Shown here piece by piece: positions 7,394 to 16,918 of a DNA stretch of 64,000 nucleotides. Position numbers and translations under genes: made by a program. Below the pieces are notes generated by a model, which worked only from the letters and a program-made list of their open reading frames with translations, was not told where the DNA came from and searched no databases. The first letter of the stretch is position 1. Each line of letters opens with the position of its first letter. Source of the stretch: CATQGW01 sp965242565 (GTDB lineage Bacteria > Chloroflexota > Dehalococcoidia > Bin125); NCBI GenBank assembly GCA_965242565.1, contig OZ251457.1, positions 2,418,001 through 2,482,000 of the forward strand. The letters run 5' to 3'.

Positions 7394-8956
7394 TCAGCGC
7401 ACCGCCGCCGCGCTTGTCTCGATCGCCTGCTCGAACAGCCCCGCCGTCGAATCGTGGATCACGTCGAACAGCGGCGTCGGGTAGAGACCGAGGAAGAACA
7501 CGCCCGCCACCAGCACCGCGATCGCCAGCGCCAGCGGACGCGGCACCGCGAAGCGCGCCCGATCCGTCCCCTCCGGCTCGTAGAGGTACATCTGTTTGAT
7601 CACCATCAGGTAGTAGTAGAGCGAGACGAACGAGGCGGTGATCCCGATCGCCCCCAGCCACAGGAAGCCGTTCGAGAACGCCACCTGGAAGACGATGAAC
7701 TTCGTCGCGAAGCCGGCGAACAGCGGCATCCCCGCCAGTGAGAACAGCCCGGCCGCCAGCACGAACGCCAGGAACGGCTGCCGCTCCGCCAGCCCCCGCA
7801 CATCCACGATGTCATCGCGCCCGGTGCGGTTATAGAACGCGATGATCGCCGTGAACACCGCGATGTTGGTCGCCACGTAGCCGATCAGATGCAGCACCAG
7901 CGCCGACGCCGCGTCCTGCGACTGCCCGATCGTCTCCGCGTTGAGCGCCACAATCCCGACTAACAGATAGCCGACCTGCGAGATCGAGGAGTAGGCCATC
8001 AGCCGTTTGAGGTTGGTCTGCTGGAGCGCCATCAGGTTGCCCGTGATCATCGTCACCGCGGCGAGGATCGCGATAAACCAGGCCCACTCGGCCGCCACGG
8101 GCAGGAAGGCCTCGCTGAACAGCCGCAGGAAGAAGGCGAACGCCGCCGCCTTGCCGCCCGCGCTGAGGAACGCGGTGATCGGCAGCGGCGCGCCCTGGTA
8201 GGCGTCCGGCGTCCACTGGTGGAACGGCACGGCGGAGACCTTGAAGCCCAGCCCGGCCGTGATCATCACCAGCCCGATCAACAGCCCGGGCCGCACCGCA
8301 TCGGGCTCCGGCAGGCCGGCGATGCCGCCCATTCCCGCGAAATTGGCCAGCTGCCCCGCGATCGAGCGAATGCCCGAGCCGTCCGGATCAATCGCGCTGT
8401 AGGTCGTGCTGCCCGTCACGCCGTAGATCAGGCTGATCCCGTAGAGCATCAGCGCCGACGAGAACGCGCCCAGCAGCATGTACTTGAGCGAACCCTCGTT
8501 GGAGAACGGGTTGAGCTTGTTGAAGCCGACCAGGATGTAGAACGAGAACGAGAGCAGCTCCAGCGCGAGGTAGGCGGTCAGCAGCTCGCGCGCCGCGCCC
8601 AGCAGCATCATCCCCAGCGTGGCGAACAGAATCAGCCCGTAGAACTCGCCGTGATTCTTCAGCCGGTCGCCCGCGAACTGAATCGCCGCCAGCACCGTGA
8701 ACAGCGCGATGCCCAAGAAGAACACGCGGAAGAGCACCGTGAAGTGGTCAACCGCCAGCACGTTGGCGAAATCGTCGTTGGTGTCCCAGTAGAACACCGC
8801 CGTCAGAATCGCCAGGACCAGCAGCGCGCCGGCCGTCGCGTAGCCCCAGACCTCCTGCCGCACGCGCTCGCGGAAGATCAGCGCGCCCGCCACGACCAGC
8901 GTCGCCAGCGCCGCCAGCACGAACTCCGGGATGATCAGCTGATACTCGAGGTCCAT
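7394..8956 (-). CDS. nuoN: NADH-quinone oxidoreductase subunit N
   Basis: A 520-residue polytopic membrane protein with about 14 hydrophobic helices, an antiporter-like proton-pumping subunit of complex I. Family segments are visible: AYLALELLSFSFYILVGF, SSEGSLKYMLLGAFSSALMLYG-like (here SNEGSLKYMLLGAFSS), the conserved-Lys region FKVSAVPFHQWTPDAYQGAP, and LMAYSSISQVGYLLVG. The ATG at 8956 is preceded by a G-rich box. It is the last gene of the minus-strand nuo operon and follows nuoM by 49 bases. Confidence 0.96.
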   Translation of the reverse strand: MDLEYQLIIPEFVLAALATLVVAGALIFRERVRQEVWGYATAGALLVLAILTAVFYWDTNDDFANVLAVDHFTVLFRVFFLGIALFTVLAAIQFAGDRLKNHGEFYGLILFATLGMMLLGAARELLTAYLALELLSFSFYILVGFNKLNPFSNEGSLKYMLLGAFSSALMLYGISLIYGVTGSTTYSAIDPDGSGIRSIAGQLANFAGMGGIAGLPEPDAVRPGLLIGLVMITAGLGFKVSAVPFHQWTPDAYQGAPLPITAFLSAGGKAAAFAFFLRLFSEAFLPVAAEWAWFIAILAAVTMITGNLMALQQTNLKRLMAYSSISQVGYLLVGIVALNAETIGQSQDAASALVLHLIGYVATNIAVFTAIIAFYNRTGRDDIVDVRGLAERQPFLAFVLAAGLFSLAGMPLFAGFATKFIVFQVAFSNGFLWLGAIGITASFVSLYYYLMVIKQMYLYEPEGTDRARFAVPRPLALAIAVLVAGVFFLGLYPTPLFDVIHDSTAGLFEQAIETSAAAVR

Positions 8957-9005
8957 CAGCGCGCCCCCCGGCTCGTCGTCGGTCTGGTGGTGTCGATGCG
9001 CATCG

Positions 9006-10520
9006 TCAGTTGCCTATGCCCAGGGTGAACAGACCGCCGATCTCCTCCACATTGGGGATTTCGCTGACGGTCTGCGCGATGCGGTCGATGAACGGGTCGG
9101 GCCAGATGCCCATCGCGATGATCGGCGCGATCAGCACCACGCCGGCCAGCAGCTCTTTGCGCGACAGATCCTTGAGGTTCTCCCAGCGCGGGTTGAACGG
9201 GCCGAGCGCCGCCCGGCCCATCAGCCGCAGCACGTAGATCGCGGTCAGCGCGGCCGAGAGAATGCCCAGCGCCGCGAACAGCGGGAAGGCGTCGATCGCC
9301 CCCACGAAAATGTGGAATTCGGCGATGAACCCACTCAGCCCCGGCAGTCCGAGCGAGGTCAGCCCTGCGATTCCGAAGAAGATCACGAACAGCGGCATCT
9401 TGCGGATGATTCCGCCGAAGACGCGGATATCGCGCGTGTGCGCCTGGTCGTAGACCGCCCCGACCATCGCGAAGAACAGCGCCGTCATCACGCCGTGCGA
9501 GAACATCTGCAGCACCGCGCCGTTGACGCCGATGTTGTTCATCGTCCCCAGCCCCATCAGCACGAAGCCCATGTGCGAGACAGAGGAGTAGCCGATCACG
9601 AATTTCAGGTCGGTCTGGTGGATCGCCGAGATCGCGCCGTAGACGGCGGCGATCCCGCCCAACACCAGCAGCACCGGCATCCAGAAATCGGTGCCGGCGG
9701 GCAGAATCTCCATCCCCAGCCGGATGATGCCGAACGCGCCGAGCTTCATCAGCACCCCCGCGTGCAGCATCGAAACCGCCGTCGGCGCCGCCACGTGCCC
9801 GTCGGGCGACCAGGTGTGGAACGGGAACAGGCCGGCCAGAATGCCGCAGCCGATCATGAAGAACGGGAAGAACGTGTTGGCGAAGCCGCGGTCGAACTCA
9901 ATCTCCCGCAGCACCGCCATGTCGAACGTGCCCGCGTTGGCCTCGGTGAAGACCGCGAAGATGCCCACGAAAATCAGCACCGAGCCGCCGACCAGCACCA
10001 TGGTCAGCTTCATCGCCCCGTATTCCTTGTTCGTGCTGCCCCAGATCACGATCAGCAGGTACATCGGCAGCACCGCCAGCTCGTAGGCGAAGAACCAGAA
10101 GAACAGGTCCTGCCCGATGTAGACCCCGTAAACGCCGGTGAACAGCGCCAGGAAGAGGATGAAGAAATCCTTGGGCCGGTGGTTGATCTTCCACGAGACG
10201 AGCACGCCGGCGAAGCCGACCAACCCGTTCAGCAGCACCAGCGGCGCGGCGATCCCGTCCACCGCCAGATGCAGCGAGATGCCGTTCTCGCCCAGGAACG
10301 CGATGTTCTCGATCCACGGGTACTGGAGGTCGAACTGGAAGCCGCCCTCCGCGAAGTCGTAGACCACGAAGACCCAGATCGAGTCGACCAGCGTCGCGGT
10401 CGTCGCCGCCAGCGCGATCCAGCGGATCAGGTTGGCGTGCCGCGAGGGCACGAAGATCGTCAGCAGCGCGGCGCCGCCGGGGATCAACAGCAGCAACAGC
10501 AGGGCTTCGCCGGCGTCCAT
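9006..10520 (-). CDS. nuoM: NADH-quinone oxidoreductase subunit M
   Basis: A 504-residue antiporter-like membrane subunit of complex I. Motifs include FFWFFAYELAVLPMYLLIVIWG (the Glu in helix 5), GLFPFHTWSPDGHVAAPTAVS (the Lys-containing channel region), LKFVIGYSSVSHMGFVLMG and GLTSLGLPGLSGFIAEF. It sits 16 bases after nuoL and before nuoN. Every conserved charged position I can place is present, so it should pump protons. Confidence 0.96.
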   Translation of the reverse strand: MDAGEALLLLLLIPGGAALLTIFVPSRHANLIRWIALAATTATLVDSIWVFVVYDFAEGGFQFDLQYPWIENIAFLGENGISLHLAVDGIAAPLVLLNGLVGFAGVLVSWKINHRPKDFFILFLALFTGVYGVYIGQDLFFWFFAYELAVLPMYLLIVIWGSTNKEYGAMKLTMVLVGGSVLIFVGIFAVFTEANAGTFDMAVLREIEFDRGFANTFFPFFMIGCGILAGLFPFHTWSPDGHVAAPTAVSMLHAGVLMKLGAFGIIRLGMEILPAGTDFWMPVLLVLGGIAAVYGAISAIHQTDLKFVIGYSSVSHMGFVLMGLGTMNNIGVNGAVLQMFSHGVMTALFFAMVGAVYDQAHTRDIRVFGGIIRKMPLFVIFFGIAGLTSLGLPGLSGFIAEFHIFVGAIDAFPLFAALGILSAALTAIYVLRLMGRAALGPFNPRWENLKDLSRKELLAGVVLIAPIIAMGIWPDPFIDRIAQTVSEIPNVEEIGGLFTLGIGN

Positions 10521-10536
10521 GTCGATGCCTTTCGCC

Positions 10537-12477
10537 CTATCCGCCGCCGCGCAGCAGGAACGCCAGGCCGCCCGCCAGGGCGACGCCGACCACCATCAGC
10601 AGCGCGTAATCGGGAATGCGGCCCGTCACGTGGTAGCGCAGCCAGTAGGCCGCGTAGCGCGTCGCGTCCGCCGGCCCGTTGATGCCCGTGTCGTTGACGA
10701 TCATCCGGTCGAACCAGGACACGATCCGCGCCAGCGGCAGCACCGCCCGGTCGATCGCCCACTGGTACGCCTCGTCGAAGTAGAACTTGTTCTCCACGAT
10801 CGCCGCCAGCCGCGGCTGGAACGCGCGCAGCGCCTCCGCCCGGCGGCCGTTCCGCCCCCAGAAGAACCACCACGCCGTCCCGAAACCAAGCAGCGAGACG
10901 GTGCCCGTCACCGCCGCGATGTCGTTGTGGAAGTGGAACACCTCCGGCTCCGGGAAGTAGATGTAGGCGTTGATCCCGCCCGGGAAGCCGAACGCGCGCC
11001 CCACCTGGTCGAACGCGAAGAAGCCGACCAGGAAGGTCAGCACGGTCAGGAAGACCAGCGGAATCAGGATGATCGCGTCCGCCTCGCGCGCCCGTCGGAT
11101 CACCGCCATCACCTTCGGCGGACCGAAGAAGGTGATGATCACCAGCCGCGCCATGTAGAGCGCCGAGAGGAACGCGGCCACCCCCAGCAGGATCGCCACC
11201 GCCGTGTTCGCCCCGCCCAGCGTGACGGTGAAAATCTCGTCCTTGGAGAAGAAGCCGGAGAGCGGCGGGATGCCCGCCAGCGCGACCGAGGAGATGATGA
11301 ACGTCGTCGCCGTCACCGGCATCCGCCACCACAGCCCGCCCAGCCGCCGCGCATCCTGCTCCTCCGTCATGTGAATCACCGAGCCGGAACCGAGGAACAG
11401 GCAGGCCTTGAAGAAGGCGTGCGTCAGCAGGTGGAACATCGCCACCCCGACCGCTCCCACGCCCAGCGCGACGAACATGAAGCCCAGCTGCGACACAGTG
11501 GAGTATGCGAGCACCCGTTTGATGTCGTTCTGCCCCAGCGCCATGATCCCCGCCAGCAGCGCCGTCGTCAGCCCCACCCCCAGCACCACGTTCGACGCGC
11601 CCGGCGCAACCTCGAAGACGGGCAGCAGCCGCGCCACCAGGTAGACGCCCGCGACCACCATCGTCGCCGCATGGATCAGCGCGCTGACCGGCGTGGGGCC
11701 TTCCATCGCGTCCGGCAGCCAGACATGGAAGGGCACCTGCGCGCTCTTGCCCGCCGCGCCGAGGAAGACCATCAGCGTCGCCAGCGTCAGATAGCCGTCG
11801 CCCATCACCTGCGGCAGATCGTTCACCCGCCCCGCCTCGGCCGCAGCGATGATGTCCGAAATCTGGAACGAGCCCGTCGCCCGCCAGAACAGAATCAGCC
11901 CGATAAAGAGGCCGACATCGCCCAGCCGCGTCGTCACGAACGCCTTCTTCGCCGCCTCCACCGCGCTGCGCCGCTCGTGGTAGAAGCCGATTAGCAGGAA
12001 CGAGCAGAGCCCCACGCCCTCCCAAGCGACGAACATCAGCAGCAGGTTGTCCGCCAGCACCAGCGTCAGCATCGCCGCCACGAACAGCGAGAGCACCGCG
12101 AAATACCACCAGTAGCGCGGCTCCGGCTTGCCGTGGTGCCGCAGGTAGCCGGTCGAGTAGAGGTTGACCATCAGCGCCACAGTGGAGACGACGAAGACCA
12201 TCACGATCGCGATGCTGTCCACCGTGAAGCCGAGCCGCACCAGGAAATCGTCGAACTGCACCCAGTCGGTCCCCGCGTTGGCGATCCCGCCCAGCCCGGC
12301 GCCGACCAGGTCCAGGTGCGATTCGAGCACGAAGAAGAACAGGATGAAGACGCTCAGCGCCGCGCCCACCGAGATGAAGTCCCCGCCGCGCGGCAGATAC
12401 CGCCCGAACGCGAACAGCACGAGGAACGCGATCGCCGGGATCGCCGGCAGGATCCAGGCATGTTCGGCCCAGAACAC
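10537..12477 (-). CDS. nuoL: NADH-quinone oxidoreductase subunit L
   Basis: A 646-residue antiporter-like subunit that also supplies the long lateral helix of complex I. The start is a GTG at 12477 preceded by GGGGAG at good spacing. Landmarks are FVAWEGVGLCSFLLIGFYH, GKSAQVPFHVWLPDAMEGPT, VSALIHAATMVVAGVYL, IKRVLAYSTVSQLGFMFVA and HAFFKACLFLGSGSVIH. The C-terminal region ends in a hydrophobic anchor (YALLMVVGVALAGGLAFLL). It lies between nuoK and nuoM in canonical order. Confidence 0.97.
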   Translation of the reverse strand: MFWAEHAWILPAIPAIAFLVLFAFGRYLPRGGDFISVGAALSVFILFFFVLESHLDLVGAGLGGIANAGTDWVQFDDFLVRLGFTVDSIAIVMVFVVSTVALMVNLYSTGYLRHHGKPEPRYWWYFAVLSLFVAAMLTLVLADNLLLMFVAWEGVGLCSFLLIGFYHERRSAVEAAKKAFVTTRLGDVGLFIGLILFWRATGSFQISDIIAAAEAGRVNDLPQVMGDGYLTLATLMVFLGAAGKSAQVPFHVWLPDAMEGPTPVSALIHAATMVVAGVYLVARLLPVFEVAPGASNVVLGVGLTTALLAGIMALGQNDIKRVLAYSTVSQLGFMFVALGVGAVGVAMFHLLTHAFFKACLFLGSGSVIHMTEEQDARRLGGLWWRMPVTATTFIISSVALAGIPPLSGFFSKDEIFTVTLGGANTAVAILLGVAAFLSALYMARLVIITFFGPPKVMAVIRRAREADAIILIPLVFLTVLTFLVGFFAFDQVGRAFGFPGGINAYIYFPEPEVFHFHNDIAAVTGTVSLLGFGTAWWFFWGRNGRRAEALRAFQPRLAAIVENKFYFDEAYQWAIDRAVLPLARIVSWFDRMIVNDTGINGPADATRYAAYWLRYHVTGRIPDYALLMVVGVALAGGLAFLLRGGG

Positions 12478-12521
12478 TTAGCGCTCCCCTCGCTGCGCCG
12501 CTCGCGGTAGACGCTCGGCCG

Positions 12522-12836
12522 CTACCACTTGAGCAGATTCACTTCGTCGACGTTGGCCGTCGCGCGGTTGCGGAAGGTCCGCACCACGATGCCCAACGCC
12601 AGGGCCACCTCGGCGGCGGCGATCACGATGATGAAGAAGGCGAACACGATCCCGGTGATGTTGCCGAAGTCGATGTGCCCGTAGACCGCGAAGGCGACCA
12701 TGTTCAGGCTCACCGCGTTGAGCATCAGCTCCACCGAGAGCAGAATCAGCACCGCGTTGCGGCGCGTCAGCACCCCCATCGCGCCGATCGCGAAGAGGAT
12801 CGCATTGACGATCAGGACATGTTCGAGCGCCGGCAT
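12522..12836 (-). CDS. nuoK: NADH-quinone oxidoreductase subunit K
   Basis: A 104-residue protein with three transmembrane helices, the usual NuoK length. Conserved pieces are GVLTRRNAVLILLSVELMLN (the second-helix Glu of the proton path) and FAFFIIVIAAAEVALALGI (the other channel Glu). The gene begins two bases after nuoJ ends, implying translational coupling. The short C-terminal tail NVDEVNLLKW is family-typical. Confidence 0.96.
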   Translation of the reverse strand: MPALEHVLIVNAILFAIGAMGVLTRRNAVLILLSVELMLNAVSLNMVAFAVYGHIDFGNITGIVFAFFIIVIAAAEVALALGIVVRTFRNRATANVDEVNLLKW

Positions 12837-12838
12837 CG

Positions 12839-13354
12839 CTACTCCTCCTCATCCGGCGAAGCCAGCATGATCGCGCCGTCCAGCGCAATCGAGAGCAGCA
12901 CCCCGACAATGATGAAGGGCACGATCCAGACGGTGAAGATCACGTCGCCGATCTGCTGTAGAGCGATCGGCTGGAAGTCCGCAGCGGAGCCGGGCTGCAC
13001 CCAGTGGGTGGCGACGATCCCGCCGATCAGCGCGGCCAGCAGCCCCGCCGCCGCCGCGATCCCCAGCGGGCGCGTTCTGCCGAACAGCGCCTGCGGACGC
13101 TCCCGCGCGCGGGTCAGCATCAGCGCGAAGAGAATCAGAATCACCACCGCCGAGCCGTAGATCAGCAGCTGCACCAGCGCGATGAACTCAACCGCCAGAA
13201 TCAGGTAGATGCCGGCCACTCCGGCCAGCGCGGCGATGAAGAACAGCGCCGCGTAGACGATGTTGCCCGCCGTCACCACGCCGAGCGCGCTGAGCAGCAT
13301 CACCACCGCCAGAATCCAGAAGACGACCTGCGTTGCGGTCACACCGTCGCCCAC
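12839..13354 (-). CDS. nuoJ: NADH-quinone oxidoreductase subunit J
   Basis: A 171-residue membrane subunit starting at a GTG with a strong ribosome-binding site, AAAGGAGG, seven bases upstream. Five hydrophobic helices are present, with the NuoJ signature AVEFIALVQLLIYGSAVVIL in helix 3, which forms the pi-bulge region at the quinone-to-membrane relay. Only 46 bases separate it from nuoH; nuoI, which normally lies here, is absent. Confidence 0.95.
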   Translation of the reverse strand: MGDGVTATQVVFWILAVVMLLSALGVVTAGNIVYAALFFIAALAGVAGIYLILAVEFIALVQLLIYGSAVVILILFALMLTRARERPQALFGRTRPLGIAAAAGLLAALIGGIVATHWVQPGSAADFQPIALQQIGDVIFTVWIVPFIIVGVLLSIALDGAIMLASPDEEE

Positions 13355-13400
13355 GAGCTCGCCTCCTTTCCGCGCCGATTGTCCATGCCGGCGCCGCGCA

Positions 13401-14627
13401 TCAGTCGCCGCCGCCCGCTTCGACCGCGGTGACTTCCGGGCTGGTGATCACCCGCGGACGCGCGGGCGTGGTCTGGATCGTACGGGTCGTGTCGCCTCCC
13501 TTGCGCGTGCGCATCAGTCCGTAGACCAGGCCGAACAGGCCCAGCATCAGCGCGAACGACACCAGCCCCACGACCCAGTCCGGGCCGCCGTAGGCCAGGA
13601 TGATCCCGTTCGCCAGCACCTGCACGATCGCGAACGGCAGCAGCACCTTCCACGAGAACGACATCAGCTGGTCGATCCGCAGCCGCGGGAAGAGCGCACG
13701 CGAGCTGATGATCAGCACGATCAGCACCGAGGTCTTGACCAGCGTCAGCACGATCTGCAGCCCCAGCCCCACATCCGCGCCGAACGGCCAGTTCCAGCCG
13801 CCCAGGAAGATCGAGGAGGCCAGCAGCACGACCAGGAAGAGCGCCGTGTACTCCGCCAGGAAGAACATCCCCCAGCGCATCCCGGAGTACTCCACGAAAT
13901 AGCCGCCCACCACCTCCGACTCCGCCACCGGCATGTCGAACGGCGGGCGGTGCAACTCCGCCAGCGCGCCGATCAGGAAGATCACGAAGCCCAGCGGCTG
14001 CAGCAGGATGTACGGCGTCGTCGTCTGATCCGACACGATCCCGTTGATGCTCACCGCCGCCGCCACATCGCCGTCGGTCGCCAGCCGCCCGGCCGCCACC
14101 ATCACCACGCTGACCACGATCAGCAGCATCGGAATCTCGTAGGAGATCGCCTGCGCCGCCGCCCGCACCCCGCCCAGCAGCGCGTACTTGTTGTCCGAAC
14201 CCCAGCCGGCCATCACCACCCCCACGATGTTCAGCCCCAGCACTCCGAAGACGTAGAGCAGCCCCAGATTGAGATCGCGGATGAACCACGTCTCCGTGAA
14301 CGGCATCGGCACGAAGATCAGGAAGACCGGCACGAACGCGATGTAGGGCGCCAGCTCGAACGCCCAGCGATCCGCCGTGCTCGGCCGCACGTCCTCTTTG
14401 GTCACCAGCTTCAGCGCGTCGGCAATCGACTGGAGCGTCCCGATCGGCCCGGTGCGGGTCGGCCCGACCCGCGCGTGGAAGCGGGCCAGGATCTTGCGCT
14501 CCAGATAGATCAACGCGAAAGCGTTGATCGTCATCAGCGCGACGACGAACACGACGCGCAGCAGCGCGTCCACCCAATCGGGCATGTTCACGCCGGCGAA
14601 CTGACCGAGCACGAGGAAGTCAGGCAT
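13401..14627 (-). CDS. nuoH: NADH-quinone oxidoreductase subunit H
   Basis: A 408-residue membrane subunit that forms most of the quinone-binding cavity with NuoB and NuoD. The signatures ALIYLERKILARFHARVGPT, GPIGTLQSIADALKLVTKED, GWGSDNKYALLGGVRAAAQ and ISYEIPMLL are clear. So are AELHRPPFDMPVAESEVVGG and ALFPRLRIDQLMSFSWKVLL. About 45 residues at the C-terminus (Thr/Arg/Pro-rich) extend past the family core. The gap up to nuoD (14628-14723) shows nothing recognisable. Confidence 0.97.
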   Translation of the reverse strand: MPDFLVLGQFAGVNMPDWVDALLRVVFVVALMTINAFALIYLERKILARFHARVGPTRTGPIGTLQSIADALKLVTKEDVRPSTADRWAFELAPYIAFVPVFLIFVPMPFTETWFIRDLNLGLLYVFGVLGLNIVGVVMAGWGSDNKYALLGGVRAAAQAISYEIPMLLIVVSVVMVAAGRLATDGDVAAAVSINGIVSDQTTTPYILLQPLGFVIFLIGALAELHRPPFDMPVAESEVVGGYFVEYSGMRWGMFFLAEYTALFLVVLLASSIFLGGWNWPFGADVGLGLQIVLTLVKTSVLIVLIISSRALFPRLRIDQLMSFSWKVLLPFAIVQVLANGIILAYGGPDWVVGLVSFALMLGLFGLVYGLMRTRKGGDTTRTIQTTPARPRVITSPEVTAVEAGGGD

Positions 14628-14723
14628 CAGGCATCGTCCCTGCTGCGCAGACTGTGATACCGCCTGCGGCGGCTATGCGCCATTGGCCGGGCGGTGGCGT
14701 GCGGTGAAGATGAGCTGGAGGTT

Positions 14724-15893
14724 TCAGCGGTCCACCTCGCAAAGCACGATGTCGATCGAGCCCAGCGCCACCACGGCGTCGGCCAGATAGGAGTCGACCA
14801 CCTGCGGCTTGAGCGACGACAGATTGTGGAAGCACGGGCTGCGCATCTTCACCCGCCACGGCTTGTCGGTGCCGTCCGCCACCATGTAGATGCCGTACTC
14901 ACCGCGCGGATTCTCCTGCCGCATGTAGATCTCGCCCGGCTCCGGCCGCAGCCGTGCCGGCAGACGCTCGGCCACGATCGGCCCCGAAGTCGGCATCTGA
15001 TCCAGCGCCTGCCGAATGATGCTCACCGACTGCCGCATCTCCTCCAGACGCACCAGATAGCGATCGTAGACATCGCCCCGCTCGCCGACCGGGATCTCCC
15101 AGTAGAAGCGGTCGTAGATCGAATACGGCTCGTCCACCCGCAGGTCGAACGAGACGCCGGAAGCCCGCAGCATCGGGCCGGTCACGCCGTAGGAGATCGC
15201 CTCTTCCGCCGACATCACCCCCACATCGCGGCAGCGCGCCACGAACACCTCGTTGTCCGTCATCAGGTTGTCCACATCGGCGATCCCGACCTCCACCTGA
15301 TCGAGCACCCAGTTGGAGTCCTCCACGAACGACTCGTGCGGCTCCCACGCCAGACCGCCGACGCGGAAGTAGTTGTACATGATCCGGTCGCCGCAGACCG
15401 CCTCGAACAGGTCCTGGATGCGCTCGCGCTCCTTGAACGTCCAGGTGAACGCCGTCCCGAAGTAGCCCACATCGGTGCCGAACGCGCCCATGAACATGAA
15501 ATGCGAAAGCACCCGGTTGAACTCGGAGAGGATCAGCCGCACGTACTCGGCCCGCTCCGGGATTTCGATCCCCGCCAGCCGCTCCACCGCGTTGCAGTAG
15601 ACCCACTCCGAGTTGAACGCCGCCAGATAGTCCGTCCGGTCCTGGTAGCCCAGCGCCCCCCGGTAGTCCAAATTCTCCGACAGCTTCTCCCCGCCGCGGT
15701 GCATGTAGCCGATGTAGGGAATCGCGTCCTTCACGATCTCCCCGTCCACCGTCAGCACCATCCGGAACACGCCGTGCGTGGCCGGATGCTGCGGGCCGAT
15801 GTTGATGTTCATGTCGACTGTCTCGAACTCGCGCTCGACGACGACCGGCTCGGTCAGAATTTCGCCCTCGAAAGTTTGCTGAGTGGTGGTCAT
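14724..15893 (-). CDS. nuoD: NADH-quinone oxidoreductase subunit D
   Basis: The 49-kDa hydrogenase-derived subunit, 389 residues. The quinone-pocket loop is INIGPQHPATHGVFRM with its His, followed by YIGYMHRGGEKLSENLDY and SHFMFMGAFGTDVGY. The C-terminal end RGEYGIYMVADGTDKPWRVK and CFHNLSSL is typical. It is not fused to NuoC as it is in some bacteria. The start ATG lies 13 bases after the nuoC stop. Confidence 0.97.
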   Translation of the reverse strand: MTTTQQTFEGEILTEPVVVEREFETVDMNINIGPQHPATHGVFRMVLTVDGEIVKDAIPYIGYMHRGGEKLSENLDYRGALGYQDRTDYLAAFNSEWVYCNAVERLAGIEIPERAEYVRLILSEFNRVLSHFMFMGAFGTDVGYFGTAFTWTFKERERIQDLFEAVCGDRIMYNYFRVGGLAWEPHESFVEDSNWVLDQVEVGIADVDNLMTDNEVFVARCRDVGVMSAEEAISYGVTGPMLRASGVSFDLRVDEPYSIYDRFYWEIPVGERGDVYDRYLVRLEEMRQSVSIIRQALDQMPTSGPIVAERLPARLRPEPGEIYMRQENPRGEYGIYMVADGTDKPWRVKMRSPCFHNLSSLKPQVVDSYLADAVVALGSIDIVLCEVDR

Positions 15894-15906
15894 CGGCTGG
15901 TCGCCT

Positions 15907-16908
15907 TCACTCGCCGCTCAGCTGGGCGCGCCGCGCGGCGGCCAACTCGCGGCCGATCCGGACCCGTTCAGCCTGCGCCGCGGCGCGGCCTTCCGGATCT
16001 TCCTCGGCGTCGGGGATCGTCGGCAGTTCGGGCGGCGGCGGAGCCGGCGGGCGATCCTCGCGCGGCGGCGCGGCCGCCGGCGCAGCCTCCGCAGCGGGAG
16101 CGACCGCGGCCGCAGGGGCGGCGGCGGGTGTCGGAGGCGGCGCAGCGCCCTCGGGCCGCGGTCCGCCGGCCGGCGGCGCGCCCGCGGCGCGCTCGGCCCG
16201 CCGCGCTGCGGCCAGCTCGCGCGCCTGTCGCACCCGCTCCGCCTGCTCCGCGCGCTTCGCCTCGCGCTCCTCCTCGGTCAGCTCTGCGTCCGGCTTGCGC
16301 TCCGGACGCGCCGCCGCAGCCTCGGCGGCATCCGCCGCCTTGTCCTGCGGGCTGACCGGCTCCTCTGGCGGGAACTGCTTGGTGAAGTATTCGACATCCA
16401 CACCCTGCTCGATCTCGATCGGCGCCAGCGGATGGCTCTTCCGCAGCGGGTGAATGTCCAGATCCTCGTCGAGCAGCAGGTTGCGCGGATCAGGATGGCC
16501 GAGGAACTCGATGCCGAACATCTCGCGGCACTCGCGCTCCGCCCAGTCGGCCGTGGCGAAGAGATCGGTCGCGGTCGGCACCGCCGCGCCCTCCGACGGC
16601 AGGCGGCACTTGATCGTCGCCGCGTGCCGGTGCTCAATCGAGTACACGTGGTAGACCAGCTCCAACCCCTGCTCCACCCAGTCCACCGCGGTCAGGTTGC
16701 GCAGCAGATTCATCCCCAGCCGCTCGTCGTCGCGCCCCCGCTCCAACACCTCGTGGACGAACTCCGGCGCGACCGTCAGCGCCACATCGTCGCCCTTCGT
16801 CATCACCGCCTCAAACCCGATCAGCGGCATCACCAGCCGATACGTGTCGGCGATCGAGCCGGGCGGCGGCTCCAGGGCGGTCGTGCTGTCGTCGGTGTTG
16901 GTGGTCAT
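15907..16908 (-). CDS. nuoC: NADH-quinone oxidoreductase subunit C with long low-complexity tail
   Basis: Residues ~1-185 are the 30-kDa NuoC domain: a membrane-distal peripheral subunit, with family motifs VYHVYSIEHRHAATIKCRLP and ATADWAERECREMFGIEFLG followed by PDPRNLLLDEDLD. Family members end there. This protein continues ~150 residues as an Ala/Pro/Glu/Arg-rich extension containing the motif ERVRQARELAAARRA and, at the very end, a second version, ERVRIGRELAAARRA. A proline-rich linker separates the two copies. The duplicated basic helix may be a docking or assembly element; that is inference. The gene lies between nuoB and nuoD. Confidence 0.93.
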   Translation of the reverse strand: MTTNTDDSTTALEPPPGSIADTYRLVMPLIGFEAVMTKGDDVALTVAPEFVHEVLERGRDDERLGMNLLRNLTAVDWVEQGLELVYHVYSIEHRHAATIKCRLPSEGAAVPTATDLFATADWAERECREMFGIEFLGHPDPRNLLLDEDLDIHPLRKSHPLAPIEIEQGVDVEYFTKQFPPEEPVSPQDKAADAAEAAAARPERKPDAELTEEEREAKRAEQAERVRQARELAAARRAERAAGAPPAGGPRPEGAAPPPTPAAAPAAAVAPAAEAAPAAAPPREDRPPAPPPPELPTIPDAEEDPEGRAAAQAERVRIGRELAAARRAQLSGE

Positions 16909-16918
16909 GGCGGGGCCG

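Noticed and set aside
13355..13400. Frameshifted or remnant nuoI between nuoH and nuoJ
   Set aside because: Only 46 bases are available and no CxxCxxC ferredoxin motif appears in any frame nearby.
8219..14657. Plus-strand frames (269 to 520 codons) opposite the nuo genes
   Set aside because: Arg/Gln/His-rich translations without domains; the minus strand encodes recognisable complex I subunits throughout.
14620..14859. Small gene between nuoH and nuoD
   Set aside because: It overlaps the conserved C-terminus of nuoD and encodes no recognisable sequence; most of it is a shadow frame.
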